Shown: positions 11,565-24,300 of the stretch, in pieces
Layout of the letters: every line of letters starts with the position of its first letter
Numbering within the stretch: position 1 is the first letter of the stretch
From: Dimorphilus gyrociliatus
Taxonomy: Eukaryota; Annelida; Polychaeta; Dinophilidae
Assembly: GCA_904063045.1 (NCBI GenBank)
Contig: CAJFCJ010000008.1
Location: 1,364,001-1,428,000 of the forward strand
Reading direction: 5' to 3'
Length of the DNA: 64,000 nucleotides
Notes under the pieces: generated by a model
What the model was told of the DNA's origin: nothing
The model's database searches: none
The model's input: only the letters and a program-made list of their open reading frames with translations
Program-made: the position numbers and the translations under genes

Positions 11565-14500
11565 ATGGCGGAAGAAGCCGTTAATTTTTTTCTTCACTCT
11601 TCCGAGGATGTTTTGAATGATTTCGAACGCGATTTTGAACACTACTCAACACAGTATCAAGAAATTCCTTACGTCGACGATTACGTAATAAAGGAAAAAT
11701 TAAAGGGCATGGAACATCTTGCATCGGTTGTTAAACTCGTCGAACAAGTTTCAAAGTTGGCTTGGAAAAAGAGCGAACTAGAAAAAAAATGCGACTGCCT
11801 GAGAGGTTGTAGAATAAGGAATAATGTACCGTCCTCTCCTTATTCACCGGAAGAAGATCACGATCAGAACTCAATTTGGAATAAGGGTTTACAAAAGATG
11901 CGAGCCAAAAGCACAAAAGTAAAAGCTTCCTTCAATAAAGGTAAAGAAGAAAAAGTCCAAAAACTCCATCAAAGAAGTCAAAGTACAGGGAGCATAGATA
12001 TAGATGATATACTGCAGGTATGTATTTTCACCATTGTTTACCATTCTTACAAACTGTTACTGTATAAATAAAAAGATACCAATCTTAAAACATTTAACCT
12101 CACTAATAGACTTGATGATTAATTGCAAATTTAAAAAATATATTTTAAAATTAAACAGAGGTCGGATAGTGATAGCCGACGAAAGAGACGTGAGGCTAAA
12201 TTCTCAAAAAGAAGACTCTCAAAGTGGGCAAGAAAAGTGCGAGCTGGATTAGCTCCCGAAAGAGCTCTATCACATGTTGTATCCGCAAAAGAGATTGTTA
12301 TTTCGAAATCGTGCTCGAAATCGTTAAAAGCAGAAATCACAAAATCCCGTTCACATTCGGATTTTAACAACTTAGAAAATTCAATGTCATCAGCCGAACC
12401 CTCGCCTACAATTACTGTTTATGGAGAAGAGGGAAGGCTACTCCGGCGAAGATCATCCCCTTCATTGTATGTCGAGGAGAATAGTTCTCCTCTGAGAAGG
12501 AGCGGCAGTTTAAAATCAGCTGTTAGTGCCTTAAAAAGAGTAAAAGGAGCACTTAGAAGAACAGGAAGTTTTAAGGGTGATGAATATATCCGAGATAATG
12601 ATAACAAGAAGAGAACAATAGATCATATAGTTCTCCTCAGCCCTCCAGCCAGACGTTCCACATACAATTCAAATGAACCTGTCAGAAAACAAGCTACAGC
12701 TCGAACTAGGCCAACCCGGACATCTCTGGCAGCATTTCCATCCGATGAAAGAGGCGGAATTCAAAGTATTTCTATAAGTTATGTTTTCATTAATAAAGTC
12801 AGTTTCAATTTATGTATTGTAGATTTTTTAACGGCCGATCTAGCAAAAAGGATCGGGGAATGGGATAACAGAAGAAATTCTGCTCAACACGGTGAAAGTT
12901 AAAATATTTTTGTTAACATCACAATGTTTATTTGTTGAAAAAATATTGTTTTTAAATTTCTAATAGCCGTATTAAAGCACGAAGATTCATTTTCTCAAGA
13001 ATTTATAAAAAAGATGCACGAATGGGAAAAGAAAAAAGCATTAGGTAATCAAATGAAACAACCAAATTTAAAAAATAAATTTTTAGATAATTAATGTATA
13101 TTTACTATCTCTTTTTTTAGTTGAGAAGGAAAAATCTCCAAAAACTTTAGCTCCACCTGTAGATACGATCTCTAATCATAGTAATACTAGCGAAGAAAGA
13201 CAGCCATTAAATCTTGGAGAAGATTTTAGTAAAAAAGTTGCCGAATGGGAAAGAATTAAGGAACAAACTTATTTAAACCCAGCTGCTGAGGTTGTGAAAA
13301 CTTTAGCATTTACAATATTGAAATATTTGTACTATTTCGTATCTTTAGAACGGAAGGTCAAGGTCGAAAGAGAGACAAAAATATCAGAAAATGGTTTCAA
13401 AAGATATGCAAAAAATTGAAAGAGCTCAGTTAAAGATCGAAAAAGAGAAAGCAAAGCTAGAAAGATTAAAGGAAACGATAAGCGTTAATGAAGAGGCTTT
13501 ATGTCACGGTCTAAGCCAAGAATTCGCTAAGAAATATCACAATTGGCAGGTATATACAGAAACTGTTTATATATCAGTTTTATTATAGCATATGTATATT
13601 TTGAATTATTTTATTAAGCAACACTAAAATAATCGTTAAACCAAAGTCGTTTAGCATTACTTGCTTTAAACAATTGGATACTTAAAAGATTGTAGGCCTA
13701 CGTAATCTGCATCTAACATTTTGTTTTTTTTCTGTAAGATAACTAAATAATGTGGGTAAAATGATAAAGGATGCCCAACTGTTAAATGATATAATATCTA
13801 AGTAATATCTCTTACAGAAACAGCTTGTTGAAACTGACAGTAGATCTATATCGCCTATACCAAATAGACGAACAAAATTAGAGCATGCTCAGGAAAGCGT
13901 CGAAGTTGAAGAGATCGCCATGTCAATTGCATCTCCTGACAAAACTTTAATAAGAACTGTAAATTCTCTACCAAAACAAATGACCGTTGCGGATAGTTCA
14001 AAACCGGAGCAATATTTTGCTGGTTCACTATTCGATAATGAAGCTAATAATTTAGCGAATGTTTTGAAAACCGATATTGAAAAGGTTGGAAAGAGGTTGA
14101 TTAGTTTTGATAAGAAGGAAAGTAAAGAAGATTTATATGATTTAGAAAATTCCCTTGAAGAATTAAGTCGTTTATTAGAACGTTTTGATTCAGGTTAATA
14201 AAACAATATTCATTCATTTACACTCTTTATTGTTTATAGATATATTAAACATTTTAAAACAACACATCTGCAACATTTCTTTCAGCACCTAAAGTTAGTC
14301 ATGCAACTACTGCAGATATTTTGAAGATGGCCACAAAAATTGTAAGGTTTTTCTACGCAAGAGGGACCTACTGGGCTAATTTGTATTTATTACTTTTTCT
14401 TTCTTTTTAACAGAATCTGCTGAATATTAAATTAACCAAAAGACACATTATTGCCCTTAAGAATGCTCACTGTCAACTTCGATTATTAAATAAATGTTTG

Positions 14501-15877
14501 TACACACATAATTTAAGTATTATCTAAACCTATTTAATTATTTGCTAACTAAATTTAAGGCGTTGCATTTGGCAATTATATGCGAAGAAGAGAAGGCGCT
14601 TATTTATGGAAAAGGAACAAATCAGATTGTAATTTAAACAAATATGCTGTAAGTTATTAAAATAAAAGCAAATGCATTACTCTCATAATACATTGTATAT
14701 ATATATATTGTGTTTAAAATATAATCTACTTTTTATTTAACATTACATTGCTCTTTACAGTTTATTATCATGTAATTTATTCACACGGTATTCAATTTAG
14801 CTTGGACTTTCAACCCTAGGATTCTGTTAACTAAACATAACATTAATAAGTTTATTTTTTTTTCTATCAGTCTCAAGAAAGAGAAATGTCAATAGTATCA
14901 TCGCTTACACTTCTTACAAGCGAACGTTATGATAATAACTTTTTAGATAAATGTTCAAAACTCATTGAAAAGTCAATTTTATTTACAAATCAACTGTCCA
15001 GAACGATCAACGGTAATTTATAGCTCTTAAATAGTATTTAGACATTTGGTGAATTTCCATGCAAATATTTATTTACACTACAGCCTCCCTGGAAACGAGT
15101 AGAGCCTCAAAACAAACACAAACATCGTCAGAAAACGGCAAGAAAAACATCCTCTCCGCCAGCTTAATAGAAGAAATCGTTCCTCAATTTTCCACAGAAA
15201 GACGAGCTTCTAGGCCAAAGCTCGAAAGGATTCCTGCAATTGAATATCACTCTCCACAATTTGTTCGAAAATCAGCAATATCTTCTAATTTACAAGTTTG
15301 CGAACCAATTAAAGCAGTTGTCAAAGAATGTTTAGAAAAAGCTGAGAGTATCAAGCTACCGTCAACTGTATCAATAGACTCCCAAAGTGTGGAAGGTGCC
15401 GAACGACTTGATATAATGGAAGCTTTAGTTGCAGAGAGAAGTAAACAACTAAGAGATATGATAAAGAAGTTTGATTATAAATCGTTATCTTCTCAAGGAA
15501 CTTCCGAAGAAATACCAAATACTCCTGAAATTGAGAGAAAACCAGCTACCAGATTTAGAGCATTTACCTATGAAGCTGACAAAGAATCATTCCTGAGTTA
15601 TCATAACGAACCCATTTGTAAATCTTTACCTTCTTCTCCTAATAAAACCGATACAAGATCATCTACAAAAATTTTTAAATTTCCAGCATTGAAGACAGTA
15701 AAATGGAAATTATTTAAAAAAAATATACCTGAAGAAAAGATGTATGTAAGCGCCCTCTGTCGAAATGCAATTACTGTAAATGTATCAGAAACGTGTAGCC
15801 CAAAAGAGAGCCCTATACTCAATAAAAAAAAGATGAATAAGAACTGGTTTCAAAATCGTTTCTTTCAGAAGAACTGA
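11565..15877 (+). CDS. unrecognised 1038-aa protein with four exon-encoded E-W repeats
   Basis: Twelve exons with closed phases: 11565-12017, 12159-12765, 12823-12891, 12967-13044, 13121-13290, 13349-13549, 13818-14193, 14286-14341, 14414-14495, 14560-14648, 14871-15012 and 15084-15877. Introns are 57-268 bases, all GT-AG. The ATG at 11565 (MAEEAVNFF) is the first in frame; upstream frame has no ATG. Residues 1-110 look helical. Residues 150-350 are basic, Ser-rich and probably disordered, with R-R-x-S/T sites (LRRSGSLKS, LRRTGSFKG) typical of basophilic kinase or 14-3-3 sites. Residues 354-526 hold four copies of an amphipathic motif, roughly S-x-[EDL]-[FL]-x-K-[KR]-x-x-[EN]-W. Residues 652-775 form a helical, Cys-containing, probably folded segment. 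The tail is disordered and basic. There is no signal peptide or membrane segment. It resembles a cytoplasmic scaffold; I do not recognise the family. Confidence 0.8.
12823..13549 (+). repeat. four exon-encoded 'F/L-x-K-K-x-x-E-W' protein repeats
   Basis: Four successive exons each carry one copy: exon 3 LTADLAKRIGEWD, exon 4 FSQEFIKKMHEWEK, exon 5 LGEDFSKKVAEWER, exon 6 LSQEFAKKYHNWQ. Exons 3 and 4 are both phase 1-1 and of similar size (69 and 78 bases), as expected from tandem exon duplication. Copy 4 has Asn in place of the conserved Glu. Confidence 0.75.
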
Positions 15878-18180
15878 CTGAAATCATATCTTAACTTCTT
15901 TTTGTACAAAAATAAGTTCAAGATATATATATATATAATAGCAATGTAATGAATACATCTGAGCAAATATATTTATATATAAATACTATTTTCTAGATAT
16001 ACAGTATATAATATATTTATATGTATGTTGTGATGTATAAACATTTATATAATTAATGTATTTTTTGAAAGGACAAAAGTTGCAATGTTTGTCAATTTAA
16101 CTTGTGCACAACTTGAAAATATTGTAAATTTAGATAAATGTGTAAAATGGAAGTTTTAAGAAAATGAATATTTCCTTTAAAGAAAGAAACTGACACTGAA
16201 AAAAAGTTTCGTGACTGGTGCCAAAATTACATGTATATTATGAATTTTTATTGACAGGAATAAAAACAGACGCAACTTGGCTAAATGGAACGAATAAAGA
16301 CTTTTCCTGTAGAAGCATTAGTCTACTTAATGATTTTTTAAGAGGTGGCTAAGTAACTAGCTTGCGGTCTTTTTTATAGGTTTACTCTGTTTTCGACAAG
16401 ATTTTATATTATGTTTTTTAAAACAAATAGCACATAAATTGATAAAAATCTTTAAAAAAATTTTGCCTTTCTTCTTATTAATTTTCATCTTTAAATTCTC
16501 TTATTATCTTTCATTTTTATTTCTTTGTTTCTTTCTTTTCTTCTTACCGGCCTTGATCGAGGAACATTTCTCTCTCAACTCATTAAATTAACCTTAATCT
16601 GTCAATTTTTCTTTTCTGTTTCGCATGAATATCAAATATTTCAAGTTGTATATTAGTAGCATTAATCACATACAAGAATTAATAATTAACTATAATTCAT
16701 ATCGAATATCGATTACGTAAGTAGTATATTACAAAAGAATGATTTTTTAAAATAAAAAGTACATTTTCCTTTAACAAAATATTATTAAAAGTAAACTCTC
16801 GGGTTGTGTCATTTATTCCTGTTTAATGAATTTTATATAAACTAATTCATATGATATAATGACAAATTAGGAATTCGTTATAGGCAAAACCCAAGAAGTC
16901 ATATTTTTACAAGTTAAAAGTAATATTACACTTCTTTACTAGATTTTAGAACTAAATTATAGCCATGTTGTCTAATATTAGTGAACTTTACGAAACTAGG
17001 ACAAGTAAATGGGCTTGTCAGGTAATTATACGCAGTAGAAGGATAACATGAGCAACAGTTTCAAACTAATGAACAAGTGTACCAGATTTCTTAGCCTTTG
17101 GGTTAAAGAAAATTTGGAGTTTTTAAAGATTTAGATCCGACTGTCAAATCTAATTCTTTTAATGCTCATGTTAAATTTTTATTATAAATACAATTGCTAT
17201 AAACTTTGTTAGTTGTTAATTTATATTTTAATAATATTTTTTCGAACAAATAATTTTTCACTTAAAGAGAATAAAACTGATTTTGCTGACTAAAAGGTGA
17301 CAAGAAAGTTTTTCTTTAACCTTTCTACCAGTTTTCATCGCAACACTTAAAGAAAAAATGTAAGAGAATATCGTTTTTTTTATGTTGCTGAACAATATAA
17401 GCAAATGAGTATATTATATACAGTCTTCGTAAAACGATAAGTTACTATGATTAATCTTATTTGTATACCTAAACAATTAGATGCTATTTTCGTATTTTTT
17501 GAAACTGAAAATAGACATATAGTAAACATTGATTTTTTCTATGGAAAGAAAACATTTCAACCAGAGACTATTTTTCTAGCCTTCTTTCTCTTTATATACA
17601 CATAAGGATTCGTTATTCTTAGGCCATGTTTATCTAAAACGAGCTACCGTTTTATACTGTAACCTTTTCATGTCTACTTACACTTATTGATCAATTTATA
17701 ATGATACATATTATATGTTAATTCTTAAATATTAAAATCCCTTGAAATAAAATCTCTTTTTATTTACTTTATCCCGTGTTAATAATTAACTCTTTCTATA
17801 CTCTTTATATAGGTTTATCTGTAAAGACAATTTATTGATAATAAACATTGTGAAAACTCAAGTGGCAAAGGAAGCAGAAAGAATATTACATATTTTGTAA
17901 CTGCTCTTTGGAAAGTGAAAAAGTTGACAAAGCTACTTGTAACTTGGTAAATATGGAGAACAAAAGAGCGCACTTTTTCCACTTCCTTATAATATTAATA
18001 AACTTCGCCACAGGGTAGTATAAATGTTGATCGAGAAATTTTTCCTCTTTTTCTCTTTATCAAATTGTTGCTCTTTGTATTGAATATTGATTGATTGCTC
18101 GGATTGTCCATTGTGAAAGACGTTTAAACTCACTTGCAAAGTGTTAAGAGAAAGAAAAATATACGCTCAGCAACTTTACG
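15878..18180. other. AT-rich non-coding region
   Basis: Nothing coding is seen. It contains the 3' UTR of the upstream gene and a TATACAGTATA copy near 15998 inside a TA-rich patch. Confidence 0.6.
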
Positions 18181-18307
18181 AAGCGCCAGTAATGATAACC
18201 TATAGCGCCAGATAGTATGCTGCATACGTTGGCAGTGCAGTAGGCAGCATTCTGCTAAGGCGAAAAAAATATTTTTTACGGTTCGCTATTTCGATATGTA
18301 AAAACGA
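18181..18307 (+). promoter_or_regulatory. GC-richer sequence upstream of the CSPG4-like start
   Basis: The 127 bases before the signal-peptide exon are richer in G+C. They contain two GCGCCAG words (18183-18189 and 18205-18211) and an inverted repeat ATGCTGC / GCAGCAT (18217-18223 and 18244-18250). Position and composition suggest a proximal promoter or 5' UTR; no TATA box can be assigned with confidence. Confidence 0.35.
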
Positions 18308-21300
18308 ATGGAGAGCGCATTGCTGCCATTACTCTTTCTTTCCTCTTTGACAATCGGTAGTACTCAGAATGAAGGTAAGAACTATTGCTAATCGTATTAT
18401 ATCAATATATAATTACTGTATTATCTAAAAATGTGGACTGTAAAAATTTAGTCTAATTATAAAAATATATTCGTATGTGATCGTCATAGAACATTTTATA
18501 AGCTTCAAAATCTATGCTAAGGCATATATTATCAACTTTCAAACACAATTATAGGTACTAATTAATAATATTGGAAAGATACGGACAAAACTGAAAACAT
18601 ATAATGCATTTATATATAAACTGAAATAGATTTAAGTATGGCATATATACAGTTTATTATTAAGATATATATATATATATATATCTGAATATTCTACTAT
18701 GTTAATTATAGACAATTCTTTCATTTTATTAGACAATGAGATAAAATGAATAAAACAGATAGAATTCTAGTTATAGTATAATTAATAAAAGTTTTTATAA
18801 AATGTCGGTGAACTAGGTACTCTCTAGGTAACATCTGTTGGAAAATTGTAATTTATTCTCAACTGCTTTCTGCTGTTTATTATGGCGTATTTCTAATTTT
18901 ATTATTTTTATTTTTAGATATTTGAAATAAGAGTAATTAGGACACAAAAATTCTCTTCTATTTAAAAGAATTCACTGTTAAAAAAACCAACCTCCCTTAT
19001 TTGCCTCCCACCCTCTTTACTCATCCGATTTTAACTCAAGCATTTAAGATTAATTCTTTTGATTCTTTCCCAGTTTCCAGTAAATTTTTTATCATTTCCT
19101 TTTATTCTTCAAAACCTTTTATAGTGAAAATATTCATAGGATACTTAGAATTAATTGTTGATATCGATAACAGATAGTTGATAACAGTTAAGATTATTTA
19201 TTAGTTGTCTCTCTAAGAATTATTAAGATAGGTGATTTGATTTGCTTTCTTTATCCCTTTGCTTCTATCGATGTTATAAAAATATTACAAGAATATCAAA
19301 TCAGGCCTAGATACTGGCCAGATTATTATTTTTTCAAACTGGATATATACGAAAAATCACAAATAGACCATCAAAAATTTTTCCTATATTGTTTGAACAG
19401 AGTGGCATAGTTGATGCTGATTTCCTGCGTTGCTGCTAAAATATACACACCTTTAGGCACACAATCCAAGATTTAGGTCTTATCTTACGGAAATGAGATG
19501 CTATTTGAAGACGATTGAGACGTTCGGTATTATAGTAACATTCCCCTTTAGGAATTAGTAGTGAGAATCTATTAACTTTTTCATTTCCTTCTCTCTCTAA
19601 ATAAATCTACTTAGTTTTAACCAGAAATCTACACCAACAGACGGCTGGCGCCAATTATTCTTAGCATAAACATTAAACAATCGATGTAAGCCTAACTCTT
19701 TTAACCTTATCTAGGGTTAAAGCAATAAAGCGTTAATAAATTAGCTGATTCGTTATTAACCTAGTAATAATATTATACACAAACTTATGAAGTCTGAAAA
19801 AAGGGCGAGAAGCTTCTTTTTAAATATTCTCTTTTTAATGGCCTCTCCATTATATTATTGAGGGAAAACGTATCATTTTAGTGAACATGATAGATTATAG
19901 GAAAAATTAATGTTCCGTCCAAAAGTATGATATCAAAGAGTATTTAATATCTTAACATACTGGAAAAATTTCATATACTGAGTCGTAAATTTCCCTAATA
20001 TCGTATAAAATTTAAAGTTGACCTTACGAAATCCTTAATGTTTATTTATCTGTAAAGAAAAAGTGAAAATTAATGAATTTAGTAAAATGCTGAAAATTTG
20101 TTGAAAAAATCAGAATAAAAAGTATAAGACTCACAACTTTTCGATTCTATTTGATTGAACCAAATCTGAGAGTATAAAATACATATATGTTTGATTTCTT
20201 TATTCTTTTCTTATTTTACAGTTCATTCATTATAAATGTTAACTGAATGCTATAAAAAATATGCACAATACTATAAATTTTATCTTATATGTCCTCTTTT
20301 TGCACATATACTGCATATTTTTTCTTTAATTTTAGTGTCCTTGTATGGAGATAGTTCTATTAATCTACCACTGCAAAGTAGTAGTGAAAATAGCAAATTA
20401 CACATGTCGTTCAGAACAAGAAGAAGAAACTGTGTTTTATTCATAGCGGCAGGTAAAAAGGATTACTTGATCCTATCACTAAAAAATGGTCGACTTAATA
20501 TACAAATTGAGATGGGAGGAGGAGAGACAACATTCACTAGCAATCCGCAAGTCAAATTAAATGATCTTCAATGGCAAGATATAACTCTCAGTAGATCCAA
20601 AACGGATGTTCATTTGACTATTTCCAAAGTACAAACGGCAAATTTTGTTACCAAAGGCGAATTCTTTAAACTGGATATAGACAAGGGTGTATTTCTGGGT
20701 AATACAATTCATCATATGCCATCCATTACTAGTGGAGCTTATCGAGGATGTTTTAGGAATATAGTATTTAACGATGTTGAAATTTTAAAGGAATCTAACA
20801 GATCATCCCATTCACTTATTGGCGTAAGTTGGGAATGCTCTCCAGAATTACTGGCGAATAGTCGGACACCTATTAGCTTCATGCAAAATGCATCATTCTT
20901 AGCTTTGCCCTATAATGCAAACAGAAAGACTCTAAAATTGAACTTTGTTCTAAAAACAAGATCGGGGGAAGCTATTTTATTTTATATGGCTGAGAAATCT
21001 CAATACAAACTTGGAGATTTAGCAGTTTTAGAATTGAAGTGAGTGATTTAGAAATAATATTTATTAAATTCAATCAATGTGCTAAAAGTAGACAGGAAAA
21101 GAAAAAGTATCGTTAAAACTCTCGTACTAGTCTTTTTAAAATTACATAAGCAATATTATAAGTTATATATAGCTAATAAAAGAAGACTATTCTCTACTGG
21201 TTTTTTTAATGAAAAGGTTACTCGGTATTAATTACGTCTTCTCTCGACTCTTCTTTTATCAATAAAATTTATTTACGTTACTCTAAATAAGGAATAGTAG

Positions 21301-24300
21301 AAAAGATTATCAGAGGACTTGTTTGCTGTCTTTCTCAAGCTTCGTCCGATTGAAAGAAAAAGCTAAGCTAGCTTTCTTCATATACCAAATTTATCAATAT
21401 CTCATTTTCACTTTATAAAAGGGAGACATGGTTGATAAAATACAAATAATTATTCACAATTTTTCACATTGCTATGTATGCCTTCCTTATTCAGTTGACA
21501 AGTCACGTTGATTTTAGCAGACAGCTGTGTAACTAGCATATTTAAAAGATACTTTGATTAGTTTGCCATGACAAACTTCACGATAAAAAAGTGATGATTT
21601 ATTAGGGTAAACAAAGCTAAGAGTTTGCGAGAAACCGTTTTAGTCCAACATTGTACTTCTACATTTTTCTAATTCACTCATTAGCAATGGAAAATTAAAC
21701 CTAACTGTAAATAAGGGGCATGGAACAATATATGTATTATCCGAGGAGAAAATAAATGATGGAAGGGCTCATAATATCATGATTGCTGTAATGGCTGACT
21801 CAGTCGAATTGAATGTAGATGGGAAAGAGATGAAACGTCGTGCTAAGTTTATGTACAATAAATTCCTAGATATAGATGAAAAGGTTCTATACATCGGAGG
21901 GTTATCGTTATCAGCCCGATCAGATGCTATCAGAATAAATCTGTTATCAATAAGGGAACCCAATTCTCAATATGGCTCGATGACAGGATGCATCAGCAAC
22001 CTATACATAAATGGCTTGAGAATGGGTTTTGCGGAGGCGGTAACATCTAGATTTCTAAGGCCAGAGTGTATTTGGACTTACGCATGCGCTGATAAACCCT
22101 GCAGTTTGGGAAAAGTTTGTAAGGAAATATCATACTACGATTACATGTGCGTTTGTGAGAATGATAGGCCTTGTGACTCTGAAAATAACAAACCTACATT
22201 TCTTCCTAAGCAATTGATACAAACGCAAACAGTTAATGTAAGAGAGGGAGAGAGAACTGTACTTACTCCAAACCACATTTCACTTTCTTTTGACCCAAAA
22301 ATGCTTGGTTTAAATTTGGAAAATATTATTTATAGAATTATCACGGCAGCCAGATACGGTAGAATAAACGTTGATATCCAACCTGGAATTTTATCTCTTA
22401 AGAATGACTATGCTTTCACTGCTGAGGAGTTGAAAGATTCAAAAGTCACTTACATACATAATGGGTCAGAAAATAGAGCGGACAGTATAGATTTTTCGGC
22501 AGAATTTAAAACTCATTCACCCATGAACCTTCCTCTCCGCTTGAAAAAGCCGTATTACTTCACTCTTAACGTTCATATTACCCCGGGAAATGATCCACCA
22601 AAAATTATCATTACTTCATCTATTAAAATGATAAGATTCACAAAGATTATTTTGACAAAAGATTTAATGAGGGCAGCTGATAATGATAACCCACCGTCGT
22701 CACTTATTTGGAGGGTTAAGAATAAGACGCCATACAGTGGTTTCTTTGAATTAAACGAAAGGAGTACAGATACATTTACTCAGGCCGATATTAATGCCGG
22801 TAGAGTAACTTATTCACACCGAGGTGAGAAAAAAGTATATATCAGTGTTCAAGTGTCAGATGGTCAGCAATCTACTACATCAACTTTGAAGATAGAAGCT
22901 CTGCCACTAAAATTAACATCCGAAAATAATACCGGCTTATATTGCTACTCTGGTGATATTTTGGCAATAACATCTCAAAATCTCTCGTTTACGACAAATG
23001 TGGTCGGTCAGCATTTTGATATTGAATACGTAATTTTCGACGCACCACTTTATGGACACGTCGAGAAGAGAGAAGACGATACTTGGAGAGCTACTTCCCA
23101 CTTTAAGCAAAGCGATATAGATAATGGATTAATACGGTATAAGCACGATATAAAATATCCTGCTCCTAAGAAGGACTCTTTTAAATACTACACGAAGCTG
23201 TTGAAAGTGGAAAGCACTGAGTATAACTTCTTTATTCATATTGAGTCTATTGTTTTAAAGCTTAAAACGAAATCTCTCGATCTACGTGCTGTTGGTTCAA
23301 TAGTATTAACAAACAAACATATAAAAGCTGTCAGTAGCGTTTTACAACATAAGCCTAGTGATTTAAAATTTTCGTTAATCAAGCCACCGAAAAGAGGCTT
23401 TTTAACGCTAGACAACGCTAAATTAGATCAGAATTCCTCATGGACACAGCAGGACCTTAACGATGGAGCCGTTGAATATCGTCTAAACAACGCTTTATTT
23501 AAGGAGCAAAAAGATGAATTCGAGATAAAAGCCTTCGTAGATAGAAATTCCAGCTCTGTACACAAGCTGAAAATTGCCTATAGGCCTATTGAGAAAGGTG
23601 TTAAGTATGTAAACACTGGATTAAGAAATGTAAATGAAGGTGGAAGAGGGAATATAACAATAAAAGAATTAAGTTTAATGACTATCGATACAAAAAAATT
23701 TGTCTATTCCCTTGTCGAACCTCCAATGCATGGAAGGCTATACCTAGTTGGAAGCGAGGATTACTACTCTAAATCTTTTACGACGGATGATCTAATAAAG
23801 AAGAAGCTTTATTATGAACACGACGATAGTGAAAATGAGATCGACGAATTTAAATTTAGAGCCACTCCTCTTCAATCTGAGAAAGAACCTAGACGAACCA
23901 AAATTAGTAACTTCACTGATACATTTATCATTAGAATGAAAATGAAAAACGACGAGAAGCCTCTCAGAACAAAATCAAAAATTCTTCATGTAGTTCAAAA
24001 TTCTAGTAGAATATTAACACCTGAAATACTCACTTATGAAGATGCAGATCTGCACACAGATAATACTCAACTGCAATACTCTATCAATAAGAATGATTCA
24101 GCAATTGGTTATCTGATCAGATCATTCGACAAAACTAAAGTATACGCCTTTACGCAAGATGATGTTAATAAAGGACGAATAGCATTTGTACACACTGGAA
24201 GTTTTTCGACTGGTAGATTGGTTTACACAGTGACAGATGGCCAATCTTATACGAAGGGCGCTATTGACATAGAAGCCTCAAAAGCTTTAATCAAAATAGA

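Noticed and set aside
13391-13588. Separate small gene starting at the internal Met
   Set aside because: It is exon 6 of the large gene; splice sites at 13349 and 13549 close the phase on both sides.
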